Source: Candidatus Contubernalis alkalaceticus (GTDB lineage Bacteria; Bacillota; Dethiobacteria; SKNC01). Taken from it: a stretch of DNA of 64,000 nucleotides. The notes under the pieces were generated by a model, which worked only from the letters and a program-made list of their open reading frames with translations, ran no database searches and was not told the origin of the DNA. The first letter of the stretch is position 1. Each line of letters opens with the position of its first letter. Positions 53,396 through 62,357 of this stretch are shown piece by piece. The position numbers and the translations under genes were made by a program. The DNA lies in contig NZ_CP054699.1 in assembly GCF_022558445.1 (NCBI RefSeq), forward strand, positions 3,364,001 to 3,428,000. The letters run 5' to 3'.

Positions 53396-54274
53396 TTAAA
53401 TTTTGTTGTTATTTCTTTCCTCCGGTAAAGTTTTATTCTGATGGTAAATTATTTTATCTTTTAGACGAAGGAGATAATTACCGTTAATAATTTTTAATAA
53501 AATCATTTTCCCCCGGACATATGTACGGGGGATCCCTATATATTGAGTTGATAAAACTCGGGAAATAGGGAGTTCCGCATAATACTTTCGAAACAAACGC
53601 TGTCTTTCTTCTTCACATTTTAGAGTATTCTCACTGTGAAACACTACTGTTTTGGCCTGAGGATGACACCGCCAGTTAGCCAGGGCTATGTTTACCTTTT
53701 TCATTTTGGCATTCCTGGTCAATCGGGAAAAATATTCATCATCCATACAAAAATTAAAAGATTCGTCAAACAAACCCACCTTTTCCGTACATCTTCTCCT
53801 CCAAAAAATAGAGTTAGAGGCCAGCACAACGCCAAAACCAATCATTGAAGCCATAAAACGATTAAATTTAAGTTCTTTAAATCTATACCGATACCTGCCC
53901 TGAGAATCCATAACATTGTAATCCCCGTATACAATGTCCAGGGATTCATCCTCTTTAAAAAATGAGGCGGCTTTCTTAAAAGCCCCGGGACAAAAAGTAT
54001 CATCTGAATTAATCCAGCAGATGATATCCCCCCGGGCACTTTCTAAAGCAGTATTTAGGGCTTTAGTCTGACCGCTGTTATTTTGTCTGATGAGACGCAC
54101 TCTATCAGGGTATCTATCCGCATAATGTTGAATCACTTTTACAGATTTATCCGTGGAACCATCATCCACAATTATATGTTCAATATATTCATAATCCTGG
54201 TCCAGTACACTTTGAATCGTTTCGCCTATGTATTTTTCATAATTATAGTTTGGCGTAATTACGGAAATAAGCAC
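53396..54274 (-). CDS. glycosyltransferase family 2 (GT-A)
   Basis: 292 residues from GTG 54274 after AAGGGG. ISVITPNYNYEKYIGETIQS, IIVDDGSTDKS and IICWINSDDTFCPGAF (NSDD form of DxD) are GT2 motifs. FDESFNFCMDDEYFSRL supplies the acceptor acid. It is bracketed by the two near-identical repeats (53163-53289 and 54536-54662), which suggests it arrived or could move as a unit. AT content is a little above its neighbours. Confidence 0.88.
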   Translation of the reverse strand: MLISVITPNYNYEKYIGETIQSVLDQDYEYIEHIIVDDGSTDKSVKVIQHYADRYPDRVRLIRQNNSGQTKALNTALESARGDIICWINSDDTFCPGAFKKAASFFKEDESLDIVYGDYNVMDSQGRYRYRFKELKFNRFMASMIGFGVVLASNSIFWRRRCTEKVGLFDESFNFCMDDEYFSRLTRNAKMKKVNIALANWRCHPQAKTVVFHSENTLKCEEERQRLFRKYYAELPISRVLSTQYIGIPRTYVRGKMILLKIINGNYLLRLKDKIIYHQNKTLPEERNNNKI

Positions 54275-54535
54275 TTTAATCCCCTTTAAGAATCTAGTTA
54301 ATTAACTATTTCTTTTCCGCATAATCTTTAAAAATTCCTGCTTGTTACCATAATTAGAATAAATTAATTTTAAGAATCCTCTCTAACAAAATATAAGGCA
54401 AATAATACTTATTGGTATTGTTTTCACCATTGTGATATAATTTTTTGTAAATGTTCAGGCTAAAATTAATCGGAAATCTTTGTATAAACTAAGTAACTGA
54501 CATTGCTTATAATTACATGGTACAACAAGAATCCT

Positions 54536-54662
54536 AGTGAACTCGTTTCAGCAAGCTGAAACATCGGGGAATCAGGTGGAGACTCTACTCCACCTGATTA
54601 TAAGCCCCACCTACGCTAACGCTTAGAGGTGGGGGTATTATACCCCAAAAAAAAGAGATAAA
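54536..54662 (-). repeat. multi-hairpin repeat copy 2 (IS605 right-end/omegaRNA-like)
   Basis: 127 bp, same orientation as copy 1 and differing from it at two or three positions. It lies between the divergently oriented GT2 gene and wzx, ending 20 bp before the wzx start codon, so its sequence would also be in or near the wzx leader. Confidence 0.75.
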
Positions 54663-54681
54663 TGAAGTAAAGGACAACCAA

Positions 54682-56151
54682 ATGAGTAAAGCTAATCTTT
54701 TAAAAAGCAGTTTTGTTTATGTGATTGCCTCAATTTTTGTACAGGCTATTAATGTTCTGTTAATACCCATATACACCAGGAACTTCACTTCTGAGGAATA
54801 CGGCCTTTATGTTATCATTGCATCCATTCAAAACTTACTTATTATTTTTGCAGCTCTGGGGGTTTTTTCGGGGTTGTCAAGGTTTTTCTATGATTATAAT
54901 AATAAGAACCAGATTAAAAACCTGGTTTTATCTTTTTCGCTAGTTTGGAGCGCCGTTATTGGATTTTTAGGCATAATCACAGCCCCTGCTTTTGCTTCTT
55001 TTGCCTTCGGGGGTTATGCTGATGGGCTCCATTATACTTATTTTATCATAGGAAATTCAATTCTGCTCTGCTTTATCTCAATATATACTGCCTTTTATAA
55101 CATGGATAATAAACCACTTAAAACCGGTATAATCAATACCGGCAAGCTTTTATTGGTATTGTTTCTAACCATTTACCTGATCACTATTCTTGAACAGGGA
55201 ATCATCGGTGCGTTAAAGGCTCAATTTACTGCATATGCCCTGGTGGCAGCTCTACTGCTATTAATGGATAGAAAAAACTTAAAATTTATTCTAAATAAAA
55301 AACAATTAAAACAAATCGTAAGTTATGGTGCAGGCCTGGTGCCGGGACAGGCAGCCGTATGGGTTCTAACCTTAATTGACAGATACTTTTTGCAGGCCAT
55401 GGTAAATCTAAGTACTGTAGCTGTTTATTCCCTGGGATACAACATTGGTATGCTTATTAAGCCAATTTTCCTTCTCCCCTTCTCAACCGCTTTTACCCCC
55501 TTTAAATATAAAGTTTATAAAGATGAAGACGGCAAAGGGCAGCTGAGGGAACAATTTAAATACTACAGCTTTATTGGCTGGTTTTTAATAACAGGGATTT
55601 CATTATATGCAAATATTGGAATTAAAGTTTTAGCTACCGCAGAGTATGGAGAAGCTTTCAAAATTGTACCGTTGATTGTTTTTTCATACTTTTTGTGGGG
55701 GTTGGAACAGTTTTACGGTTTAGGGCTGCACATCGCCAAAAAAATGTCTGTTAATTCTATGATTATTATGGTAGGGGCTCTATTCAATATCCTTTTAAAC
55801 ATTATTTTTATCCCCGTAATGGGTATGTATGGGGCAGCCGCGGCTACAATTATCTCTTATATAATAATCAATATCTTATATTACCTGGCGGGAAAACAGT
55901 ATTATGATTTAGGAATCAGCCTGTGGGAACCTTATAAATATTGCCCGGTATTTCTTTTTATATATGGGGCATATTTCTTTTTGGGAATATATTCCACCGC
56001 TTTTTATGTTGAATTTGCTGCCAATATGATTTTAATTGCCCTATACTTGTTTTTAGTAGTCAGCATGAAGATAATGCCTTATTGTGAATTTCAAAAAATA
56101 TTTGCCCTGCTGAAAAAAACCGTGAAAAAAGAAAAGAATCTTTCAATTTAA
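54682..56151 (+). CDS. wzx: Wzx-type polysaccharide flippase (MOP superfamily)
   Basis: 489 residues with ~12-14 transmembrane helices. It starts KSSFVYVIASIFVQAINVLL, carries RNFTSEEYGLYVIIASIQNL after helix 1 and the GAGLVPGQAAVWVLTLIDRY motif in the middle, both characteristic of Polysacc_synt/MATE-like Wzx proteins (PF01943). It flips undecaprenyl-linked repeat units. AAAGGA lies eight bases before ATG. It is the only intact plus-strand gene in 13-64 kb besides tnpB, so it needs its own promoter; a TATAAT-like box occurs ~54510 but no good -35 was found. Confidence 0.92.
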   Translation: MSKANLLKSSFVYVIASIFVQAINVLLIPIYTRNFTSEEYGLYVIIASIQNLLIIFAALGVFSGLSRFFYDYNNKNQIKNLVLSFSLVWSAVIGFLGIITAPAFASFAFGGYADGLHYTYFIIGNSILLCFISIYTAFYNMDNKPLKTGIINTGKLLLVLFLTIYLITILEQGIIGALKAQFTAYALVAALLLLMDRKNLKFILNKKQLKQIVSYGAGLVPGQAAVWVLTLIDRYFLQAMVNLSTVAVYSLGYNIGMLIKPIFLLPFSTAFTPFKYKVYKDEDGKGQLREQFKYYSFIGWFLITGISLYANIGIKVLATAEYGEAFKIVPLIVFSYFLWGLEQFYGLGLHIAKKMSVNSMIIMVGALFNILLNIIFIPVMGMYGAAAATIISYIIINILYYLAGKQYYDLGISLWEPYKYCPVFLFIYGAYFFLGIYSTAFYVEFAANMILIALYLFLVVSMKIMPYCEFQKIFALLKKTVKKEKNLSI

Positions 56152-56175
56152 TCTAAAAACTAAGTCAGCACTGTT

Positions 56176-57372
56176 CTAATTTTTTAAAATATTATTATAT
56201 ACTTCAATGTTTCTTAGAGCATTAAGACTCCAGGTATATTCTGAATGTACCAGCTTCCGGGCCAGATTCCCCATTTTGACAGCTTCATCGGGATGGCTCA
56301 GCAGGTATTTTATCCCCTCAACCAGAGTTGACAGGTCATTTGGTTTTACCAGGATTCCATTTTCCTGATGAACTACCACGCCATCTATTCCTTCTCCCTT
56401 ACAAGCAATTACCGGTTTACCGTGAGCCATAGCTTCCAAATATACAACCCCAAAGCCTTCCTCCCAGCTGGGCAGAACAAAAAGATAACAGTTAGACATA
56501 TATTCCATTACCTTCTGATAGGGGACTCTTCCGGTAAATTCAACATTTTTTAATATTCCCAGCTTTTTTGCTATATTATATAGCCTTTGTTTTTCAGGGC
56601 CGTCCCCCAGGACTACGTAAAACAAATCGGGAAATTCATGAATCAGCTGACTAACCGCTAAAAGGTTTAAGTCAATACCTTTGGGACGGTATAAATTACT
56701 TGCACTCAACATTACTTTCTTATTCTTATATTTATTCGCAGCAGGTTTATTATTTTTTAAGATTTGGTCCTTATTAAAACCATTTGGAATGACCAGGCAC
56801 CGGTCAATCACTTCCGGAAAATATTTGTATGTTAGATTCTTAAGCTTGTTACTGACTAAAACTATGGAATCCGCATAATTTAAACAGCGGGAGATTTCAT
56901 TATAAGATCCTTTTCCCATATGTATGCTTTTCTGCAAATCATCCCCATGAATAGTAACCACACAGGGTACATTATAGTAGGAGGCCAGCCTTACCCCGGC
57001 AGCGCCGGCGGGCAGTGCCGCATGAGCATGAATCAATTCAAACTTAAAATCCTGGTGAATTTTCTCCAGGCAGCTCTTAATCCCAAAATAAGCCCTTATC
57101 CCGGAGGAAGCTTTCCAAAAAGATTTTGGAAAATCCATATACCTGGGGTAGAACACCTCCACCCCTTGAAAGACCCCGCTTGGGGGGACCTCTGAATAGT
57201 TGCTCCACTTTTGACTGATTCTGTTTAAAGGAAAGGGAGCCCAGGGAGTAGGGGAGATTACCTTAATGTTACAACCGGATTGGATTAAAGCTTTCACCTG
57301 CTCATGAACAAAAATACCATACGTTTCATTATATTTTGTAGGATAACACCGGGCTATTACTATGATGTTCAA
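56176..57372 (-). CDS. glycosyltransferase family 4 (GT-B)
   Basis: 398 residues from TTG 57372 behind AAAGGG. VIARCYPTKYNETYGIFVHE, IHAHAALPAGAAGVRLASYY and VTIHGDDLQKSIHMGKGS mark the acceptor domain; EEGFGVVYLEAMAHGKPVIA is the donor E-x7-E. It overlaps the Wzy_C gene by 44 nt, so the two are translationally coupled. It is convergent with wzx, with 24 bp between the stops and no clear terminator. Confidence 0.9.
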   Translation of the reverse strand: MNIIVIARCYPTKYNETYGIFVHEQVKALIQSGCNIKVISPTPWAPFPLNRISQKWSNYSEVPPSGVFQGVEVFYPRYMDFPKSFWKASSGIRAYFGIKSCLEKIHQDFKFELIHAHAALPAGAAGVRLASYYNVPCVVTIHGDDLQKSIHMGKGSYNEISRCLNYADSIVLVSNKLKNLTYKYFPEVIDRCLVIPNGFNKDQILKNNKPAANKYKNKKVMLSASNLYRPKGIDLNLLAVSQLIHEFPDLFYVVLGDGPEKQRLYNIAKKLGILKNVEFTGRVPYQKVMEYMSNCYLFVLPSWEEGFGVVYLEAMAHGKPVIACKGEGIDGVVVHQENGILVKPNDLSTLVEGIKYLLSHPDEAVKMGNLARKLVHSEYTWSLNALRNIEVYNNILKN

Positions 57373-58654
57373 TTTTTTTACCCTTTCTTATACGTAATGC
57401 ATTTAATAGCGTTATAACAAAACCCATAAAGGTCCATTTAAACCCCAGCACCATAACCGAACTGGGACTGAGGCTGGCTGCAAAAAAGCCCACCAGGCCC
57501 AGCAGTGCTGCTTCACAAAACATTCTCTCCTGCGTATTAATCTCTGATTTTAGATAATAAATTATACTTTTAATCATTTTTACGTAGAGATACAGATATC
57601 CTGTAATAATAAACAAACCATAATTTGTTAATATCTCCATCCACCAGTTATGAACATTTAAAATGCCCCCGGTGTCATACATCTGCCTGCCGGCCATATA
57701 ATACTCGGCATTTCCAGCTCCCACCCCAAAGCCGCCGCTGGATAATAGAAAATAAATACAGTTTTTAGCTAAATTTATCCTGGTTGATGCTGATGTTCCT
57801 GCCACAGACAGCTCATATAAAATATGCTCCAGGTGTGTGTATGCCTGGTTAAATATAACCGCCTTGTCGGGCATTACCGCAAAAAAGCCCAGCCCCAGTA
57901 CGACTGCCAAGAATAATACATACATTTTCTTTGTTGATTTAAGAAACATAAAAATAATAGAAATTTGTAACAATACCGCAATATAGTTTGCCCGGGAATT
58001 GGTTTTAAGTAGAATTAAAAATAAAAAAATCAGCACTACTAATCCTGATACCTTGGCAAATCTGCCCTGCTTATACCTTGTAAAAGGGATCAGAAATGCT
58101 GCACCGAATGTTAAAAATGTTGCAAAGTCATTAGGGTTTTTGAAGACTGCCGTGGGCACATACAAGAACTTTTCCCTGGTGGTCTGGTAATAAGCGGAAA
58201 AGGCCAGGTGATTTCCCGTAGTTATTTCCCAAAAGGCAGTCAGTAATGTTATGCATGCCACAGTTAACCATAACCAGTAGACCCCCTGAAGGGACTCTAA
58301 ATCCGATAGGAAGTAAACCATAAAAAGAATCAAAGAAACCCCCGTAAATAATAAAAAAATATCTCTAGCTGCATGCTGAAAAGAAGCTGCCCAGGTCACA
58401 GAAAAAACCGCATATAAGAACCAAATGAGGAAAAACACCAGGTATTCTTTAACCTGAATATTTTTTAGGCTTATGGCTCCTTGGTTATATAATAAATTCA
58501 ATAACATATAAAAGATAAGTACAAATAATACAATTCTATAGGGAAAGAGTGAAAAGCTCCCCAGGGCATAAACATATATTGACGGCCCAAAGAAACTAAA
58601 AAATATCACCAGAAACAAAATAATCTGCGGTAAAGTAAGCTTTAATAATTTCAC
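57329..58654 (-). CDS. O-antigen ligase/polymerase family membrane protein (Wzy_C), second copy
   Basis: 441 residues from GTG 58654. About 11-12 helices; the periplasmic-type loop holds STRINLAKNCIYFLLSSGGF, then GVGAGNAEYYM and NVHNWWMEILTNYG, the H-[NS]-x-[WY] motif of PF04932. It may polymerise the units flipped by Wzx. It is preceded by a Wzz gene (29-nt gap). Compare 31462-32691, the other member, which has the HS-IY form of the motif. Confidence 0.88.
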   Translation of the reverse strand: MKLLKLTLPQIILFLVIFFSFFGPSIYVYALGSFSLFPYRIVLFVLIFYMLLNLLYNQGAISLKNIQVKEYLVFFLIWFLYAVFSVTWAASFQHAARDIFLLFTGVSLILFMVYFLSDLESLQGVYWLWLTVACITLLTAFWEITTGNHLAFSAYYQTTREKFLYVPTAVFKNPNDFATFLTFGAAFLIPFTRYKQGRFAKVSGLVVLIFLFLILLKTNSRANYIAVLLQISIIFMFLKSTKKMYVLFLAVVLGLGFFAVMPDKAVIFNQAYTHLEHILYELSVAGTSASTRINLAKNCIYFLLSSGGFGVGAGNAEYYMAGRQMYDTGGILNVHNWWMEILTNYGLFIITGYLYLYVKMIKSIIYYLKSEINTQERMFCEAALLGLVGFFAASLSPSSVMVLGFKWTFMGFVITLLNALRIRKGKKIEHHSNSPVLSYKI

Positions 58655-58683
58655 CTGATTTTGTTCCTCCCCCTACCTTGTCC

Positions 58684-59736
58684 CTATTTATGCTGGTTTA
58701 AATCCTGCCAATATTTACGGAAAAAGGCCAGGCAGACACCCAGTATTAGTCCTAAAACTAAGGCGGTAGATATATTCCCGAAGATATTCCCCGCTATAGG
58801 GTATTCAGGGGCGGAAGCAGGGGCTGTAATGGTTAAGCTGTACTTGCTTATTTCATGGGACTGGACAATCTGAACTACGGCATACAGGCCGGCCCAAAAC
58901 AGGTAGTCGGATTTATGGCTGTCAAGCTCCTGCTGAAAAACTTCTTGGGTTATCTGTTTGTCCATATATTCCATTTGAAGTTCTTTCACCTCTGTTTGCA
59001 GCTGGTCAATATTATTTTCCAATTGCAACTTTTTAACGGAGTCCTTTTCCTCTAAGGTTATGTCCAAATCCTGCTTCAGTTCCAATTCCAGCAGCCTGGA
59101 CTTAAGAGAGATTAATGTCTCTTTCTTTGAATCTATATCCAGGCCTAATTCCAGTAATCCTCCAGGTTCCACAAGAAAAGCGTTCAGCTCTTTTAGAGAA
59201 TCGTCCAGATGCCTCCGGCTTTTTTCTTTTTGCAGCAAAACAAAATCTATAAATACTTCAATTACCTGACTTTCTTGTTTCTTTACATAGTCAATAAAAC
59301 TCATGGCCGCTGTGTTTGCGATATCTGCCGCCAGCCTGGGATCCCTTTGTCTTGAAATAAGATAAAAAGTATCCTCCTCCTGCCAACTTATGTGTAAAGA
59401 ACTCCCAAGGTTATCCACGTCATAGGTTTCCCGGAGATTCAACTCTTCAATTACCGAACTTAAAAAATCAGGGTCTTTTAGATATGACTGACAGGTTTCT
59501 GGATTACTCATTGAAATGTTGGTTACTTCCTGCATGGTATTAAAAAAATGGGTAGTATCAATATGGGGAAGGTCTTCCTTTATAAGAAAAGTAACTTTGG
59601 CCTCATACACCGGTTTAATAATAAAATAACTGTAAAAACCGCTGACAATCACCGCCGTTATAGTAACTGCTAAAATGATAATTTTCTCTCTCAGTATTAA
59701 ATCAACAATTTGTTTTAAAGTTATGTCTTCTTTCAC
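58684..59736 (-). CDS. Wzz-type chain-length regulator with long coiled-coil domain (third copy)
   Basis: 350 residues if it starts at GTG 59736, eight bases after GGAGAG; in-frame ATGs at 59751 and 59781 lack such a site. TM1 (~20-42) and TM2 (~315-337) enclose a Wzz domain plus an extended coiled coil (SLKSRLLELELKQDLD ... QLQTEVKELQMEYMDK). The Pro-rich pre-TM2 segment TAPASAPEYPIAG is conserved. It is longer than the other two Wzz proteins in the window and lacks their MEEH start, so it serves a different polymer, probably that of the neighbouring Wzy_C/Wzx. Confidence 0.82.
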   Translation of the reverse strand: MKEDITLKQIVDLILREKIIILAVTITAVIVSGFYSYFIIKPVYEAKVTFLIKEDLPHIDTTHFFNTMQEVTNISMSNPETCQSYLKDPDFLSSVIEELNLRETYDVDNLGSSLHISWQEEDTFYLISRQRDPRLAADIANTAAMSFIDYVKKQESQVIEVFIDFVLLQKEKSRRHLDDSLKELNAFLVEPGGLLELGLDIDSKKETLISLKSRLLELELKQDLDITLEEKDSVKKLQLENNIDQLQTEVKELQMEYMDKQITQEVFQQELDSHKSDYLFWAGLYAVVQIVQSHEISKYSLTITAPASAPEYPIAGNIFGNISTALVLGLILGVCLAFFRKYWQDLNQHK

Positions 59737-59788
59737 CGAAACACTCTCCATATTAAATAGATTAGTAGAGACACGCAGCATGTTCAGG

Positions 59789-60457
59789 TCAAAAAATTGT
59801 TCTCAAGGTGTAATTTACCATTTTCAAATACTCCAAGACAACCTGTTTTTTGTCCTCCTCATCCCGCCACCAGGTTTCCGGGTCGAAATGGTCATAACGG
59901 CTGGGCCTGGAAATAACCTTGACGTTCCTGTCTAGAACTCGAAACTCCCGGGAAAAAATTCTTTTTGCCCGGGCCGTATGAAATCTAGAAGTTACCAGAA
60001 TAATAGAGCTTACATCTTTTCTTTCCTTTAAATATTCTGTAACATATAAGGCTTCCTGCTCTGTGCTGTACGCATTCCCCTCCAAGATGATTATTCGTCC
60101 TGCCGGGACACCCCTGTTTACAGCCGCCTCCTGATTATAATCTGCTTCATCGGAGCTGTAATCCTTAACCATGAGAATTTCCGGAGCATAGCCTTCATGG
60201 TAGAGGTCCGCCGCTTCAAAAATCCTTACCTCCCGTATCCCCATCAAAACTACAATCAAGTCCGCCGGCTCCAGCGGGTCATCTGAGACGATTAAGTTCC
60301 CCACCAGGGGCAGCCGGGGCCGCAAGAAATCCTTTACATTATAATTAAAATCTATTTCCGCAGCTATTTTCACTTCGTTGTAAAGCACAAAGAAAACCAT
60401 GATTACAGCCAGCGTTATTACTGCCTTCTTAAAAACAGAGTTAGAAGATCTTCTCAT
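59789..60457 (-). CDS. YdcF/ElyC-family DUF218 protein
   Basis: 222 residues. An N-terminal membrane helix (KAVITLAVIMVFFVLYNEVK) anchors a DUF218 domain (PF02698): DPLEPADLIVVLMGIREVRI, EGNAYSTEQEALYVTEYLKE and LVTSRFHTARAKRIF. ElyC/SanA/YdcF relatives act in envelope polysaccharide homeostasis by an unknown mechanism, perhaps on lipid carriers. It ends 8-53 nt from the Wzz start. Probably in the same operon. Confidence 0.85.
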   Translation of the reverse strand: MRRSSNSVFKKAVITLAVIMVFFVLYNEVKIAAEIDFNYNVKDFLRPRLPLVGNLIVSDDPLEPADLIVVLMGIREVRIFEAADLYHEGYAPEILMVKDYSSDEADYNQEAAVNRGVPAGRIIILEGNAYSTEQEALYVTEYLKERKDVSSIILVTSRFHTARAKRIFSREFRVLDRNVKVISRPSRYDHFDPETWWRDEEDKKQVVLEYLKMVNYTLRTIF

Positions 60458-60514
60458 TTACTTTTACCACATCCTTATATAAGGCTATCCCCCCAACGCT
60501 TAAAGCATGATTAT

Positions 60515-61666
60515 CTATTCTTTTATGGCCTCTGTAAATACCTCTATGACCTTTTGCTGCTGCTCCAGAGTAAGATTTGAACCGGAGGGCAGGCATAAGC
60601 CCTGAGCAAACAGCCTGTCTGAAATACTTTCATGAGCATGGTGAGGATAATATGGGGCCCTTTGAAACAGCGGCTGCAGATGCATAGGCTTCCAGACGGG
60701 ACGGGCCTCAATACTTTGTTCATTAAACCTTTGTAATATATCCCCCACCGATACGCCGTATGGTCGGGGGTCAAGGGTGAGGACCGTCAGCCAACGGGTA
60801 GAACGCCCAAAGGGAGCTTCAGGCATAAAGGTAAGGCCTTTTATGGAAGATAAAGCTTCCCGGTAGCGTTCAAAAACTGCTCTCTTAGACTTTATCCTTT
60901 CCTCTAAAACCTCAAGCTGACCCCGGCCGACTGCCGCTAATATATTGCTCAAACGGTAGTTATACCCCACTTCGCTGTGCTGGTAATGATTAGCAGGGTC
61001 CCGGGCCTGGGTAGCCCAGAAGCAGGCTTTTTCCAGGGCTTCTGTATCATGGGAGACCAGCATCCCGCCTCCGGAGGTAGTAATAATTTTATTGCCGTTA
61101 AATGAAAAGATTCCGAATTTGCCAAAGGTGCCGCTGGGCTTTCCATCATAGGTGGCTCCCAAAGATTCTGCAGCATCCTCAATGAGGGTAACTCCGTAAC
61201 GCCGGCAGAGCTCCAATATAGGTTCCATGTCTGCGCTCTGGCCGTAAAGATTCACAACGATTATGGCTTTGGGCAGCCTGTTATTTTTTTCGGCTTCCCT
61301 AAGGGCTCGCTTTAGAGCTAACGGTGACATGTTCCAGGATTCCGGTTCAGAATCTATAAACACCGGAAGGGCTCCCCTGTAAAGTATCGGATTGGCACTG
61401 GCTACAAAAGTCAAAGTAGAACAAAAAACCGTGTCCCCGGGTTCCACGCCAATATAGCGCAGGGCCAAATGAAGGGCCGCCGTCCCGGAACTCAAGGCTA
61501 AAGCCCCTTTGGCACCGGTGTACCGGGCAAATTCCTTTTCAAAGGCATCCACATGGGGGCCCAGGGGAGCAATCCAATTGCTCTCAAAGGCTTCCCGGAC
61601 ATACTTTTCCTCCATACCGCTCATATGGGGAGGAGATAGATATATGGGTTTATTTGATTGAGCCAT
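60515..61666 (-). CDS. DegT/DnrJ/EryC1-family aminotransferase, PglE-like
   Basis: 383 residues. YLSPPHMSGMEEKYVREAFE, ALSSGTAALHLALRYIGV, TLIEDAAESLGATYDGKPSG and SFNGNKIITTSGGGML (PLP lysine in NGNK) are the markers of UDP-4-keto-6-deoxy-GlcNAc aminotransferases of the PglE/PseC/WbpE-like branch (PF01041). With the PglF-like dehydratase (51282) and the PglC-like transferase (63516) it would make a UDP-4-amino-trideoxy sugar. It overlaps the HAD gene by 17 nt. Confidence 0.9.
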   Translation of the reverse strand: MAQSNKPIYLSPPHMSGMEEKYVREAFESNWIAPLGPHVDAFEKEFARYTGAKGALALSSGTAALHLALRYIGVEPGDTVFCSTLTFVASANPILYRGALPVFIDSEPESWNMSPLALKRALREAEKNNRLPKAIIVVNLYGQSADMEPILELCRRYGVTLIEDAAESLGATYDGKPSGTFGKFGIFSFNGNKIITTSGGGMLVSHDTEALEKACFWATQARDPANHYQHSEVGYNYRLSNILAAVGRGQLEVLEERIKSKRAVFERYREALSSIKGLTFMPEAPFGRSTRWLTVLTLDPRPYGVSVGDILQRFNEQSIEARPVWKPMHLQPLFQRAPYYPHHAHESISDRLFAQGLCLPSGSNLTLEQQQKVIEVFTEAIKE

Positions 61667-62357
61667 TCTTATACCCCCTCATCATTTTTAGCAGCGGTTT
61701 CAACTGAGACAGTCTGTTAATGACATACCTGGCTTTATCCTGTTCTTTGCTGCAGATGGCTTCTCTATAGACCCCCTGCCGGGAGATTAACTGAACTGTA
61801 ACCATTCCCAGTTGGTTTCCCGGAATAAAATCTTTTTTAGGGTTATCTCCCACATAAATAGAAGCTTTTGGGGCACAGTCCAACTGCGACAGCATTATTT
61901 CAAAGGCCAGGGGTGAAGGTTTCCAGTGTTCTCTTCCCAGGCTGTCGGTGCAGATGATATTGTCCACCAGTTTTTCCAGTCCCAGGGCTTTTACCTTGCC
62001 CTTCTGGGCTGCCAGGTAACCGTCGGTGATAATTCCTGTCTTTAACCCCTGTTCTCGTATCCAATCTAAAATCTCCTGAGATTGGGTGGGAAGTGTAAGG
62101 GAAGGCTCATGGGTGCGGTAGAGCTGAATCAACTGCTGCACCAGTTCAGGGGAACTTTTTCCGTATCTTTCCAAAATCCCGTTAAAAACCCGGGAGGAAT
62201 CCTTATGAAATTGCTCCCATATTTCCTTTTCCAGGGCTTCTTTTGATATTTGGAACAGGGAGGACAGGTATTGAGACACCTTAGAGAAACCACTTCTCAC
62301 AAAGTCCATCTCTGGATATAAAGTATCATCCAGGTCAAAAACTACCGCTTTAATCAC
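61650..62357 (-). CDS. HAD-superfamily hydrolase
   Basis: 235 residues from GTG 62357, whose first base is the last of the ATP-grasp stop codon. IKAVVFDLDDTLYPEMDFVR is the nucleophile motif (DxD), KTGIITDGY is motif II, and KPSPLAFEIMLSQL plus YVGDNPKKDFIPGNQLGM complete motifs III and IV. The cap is the helical C1 type. It probably hydrolyses a sugar or acyl phosphate. Its coupling with the ATP-grasp and aminotransferase genes suggests one modification pathway. Confidence 0.88.
   Translation of the reverse strand: MIKAVVFDLDDTLYPEMDFVRSGFSKVSQYLSSLFQISKEALEKEIWEQFHKDSSRVFNGILERYGKSSPELVQQLIQLYRTHEPSLTLPTQSQEILDWIREQGLKTGIITDGYLAAQKGKVKALGLEKLVDNIICTDSLGREHWKPSPLAFEIMLSQLDCAPKASIYVGDNPKKDFIPGNQLGMVTVQLISRQGVYREAICSKEQDKARYVINRLSQLKPLLKMMRGYKNGSIK

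Noticed and set aside
53163-54662. Two direct repeats as a CRISPR array
   Set aside because: The unit is 127 bp with internal hairpins, only two copies are adjacent, and a full gene lies between them.
56152-56175. Terminator between wzx and the convergent glycosyltransferase gene
   Set aside because: Only 24 bp, with no inverted repeat visible.
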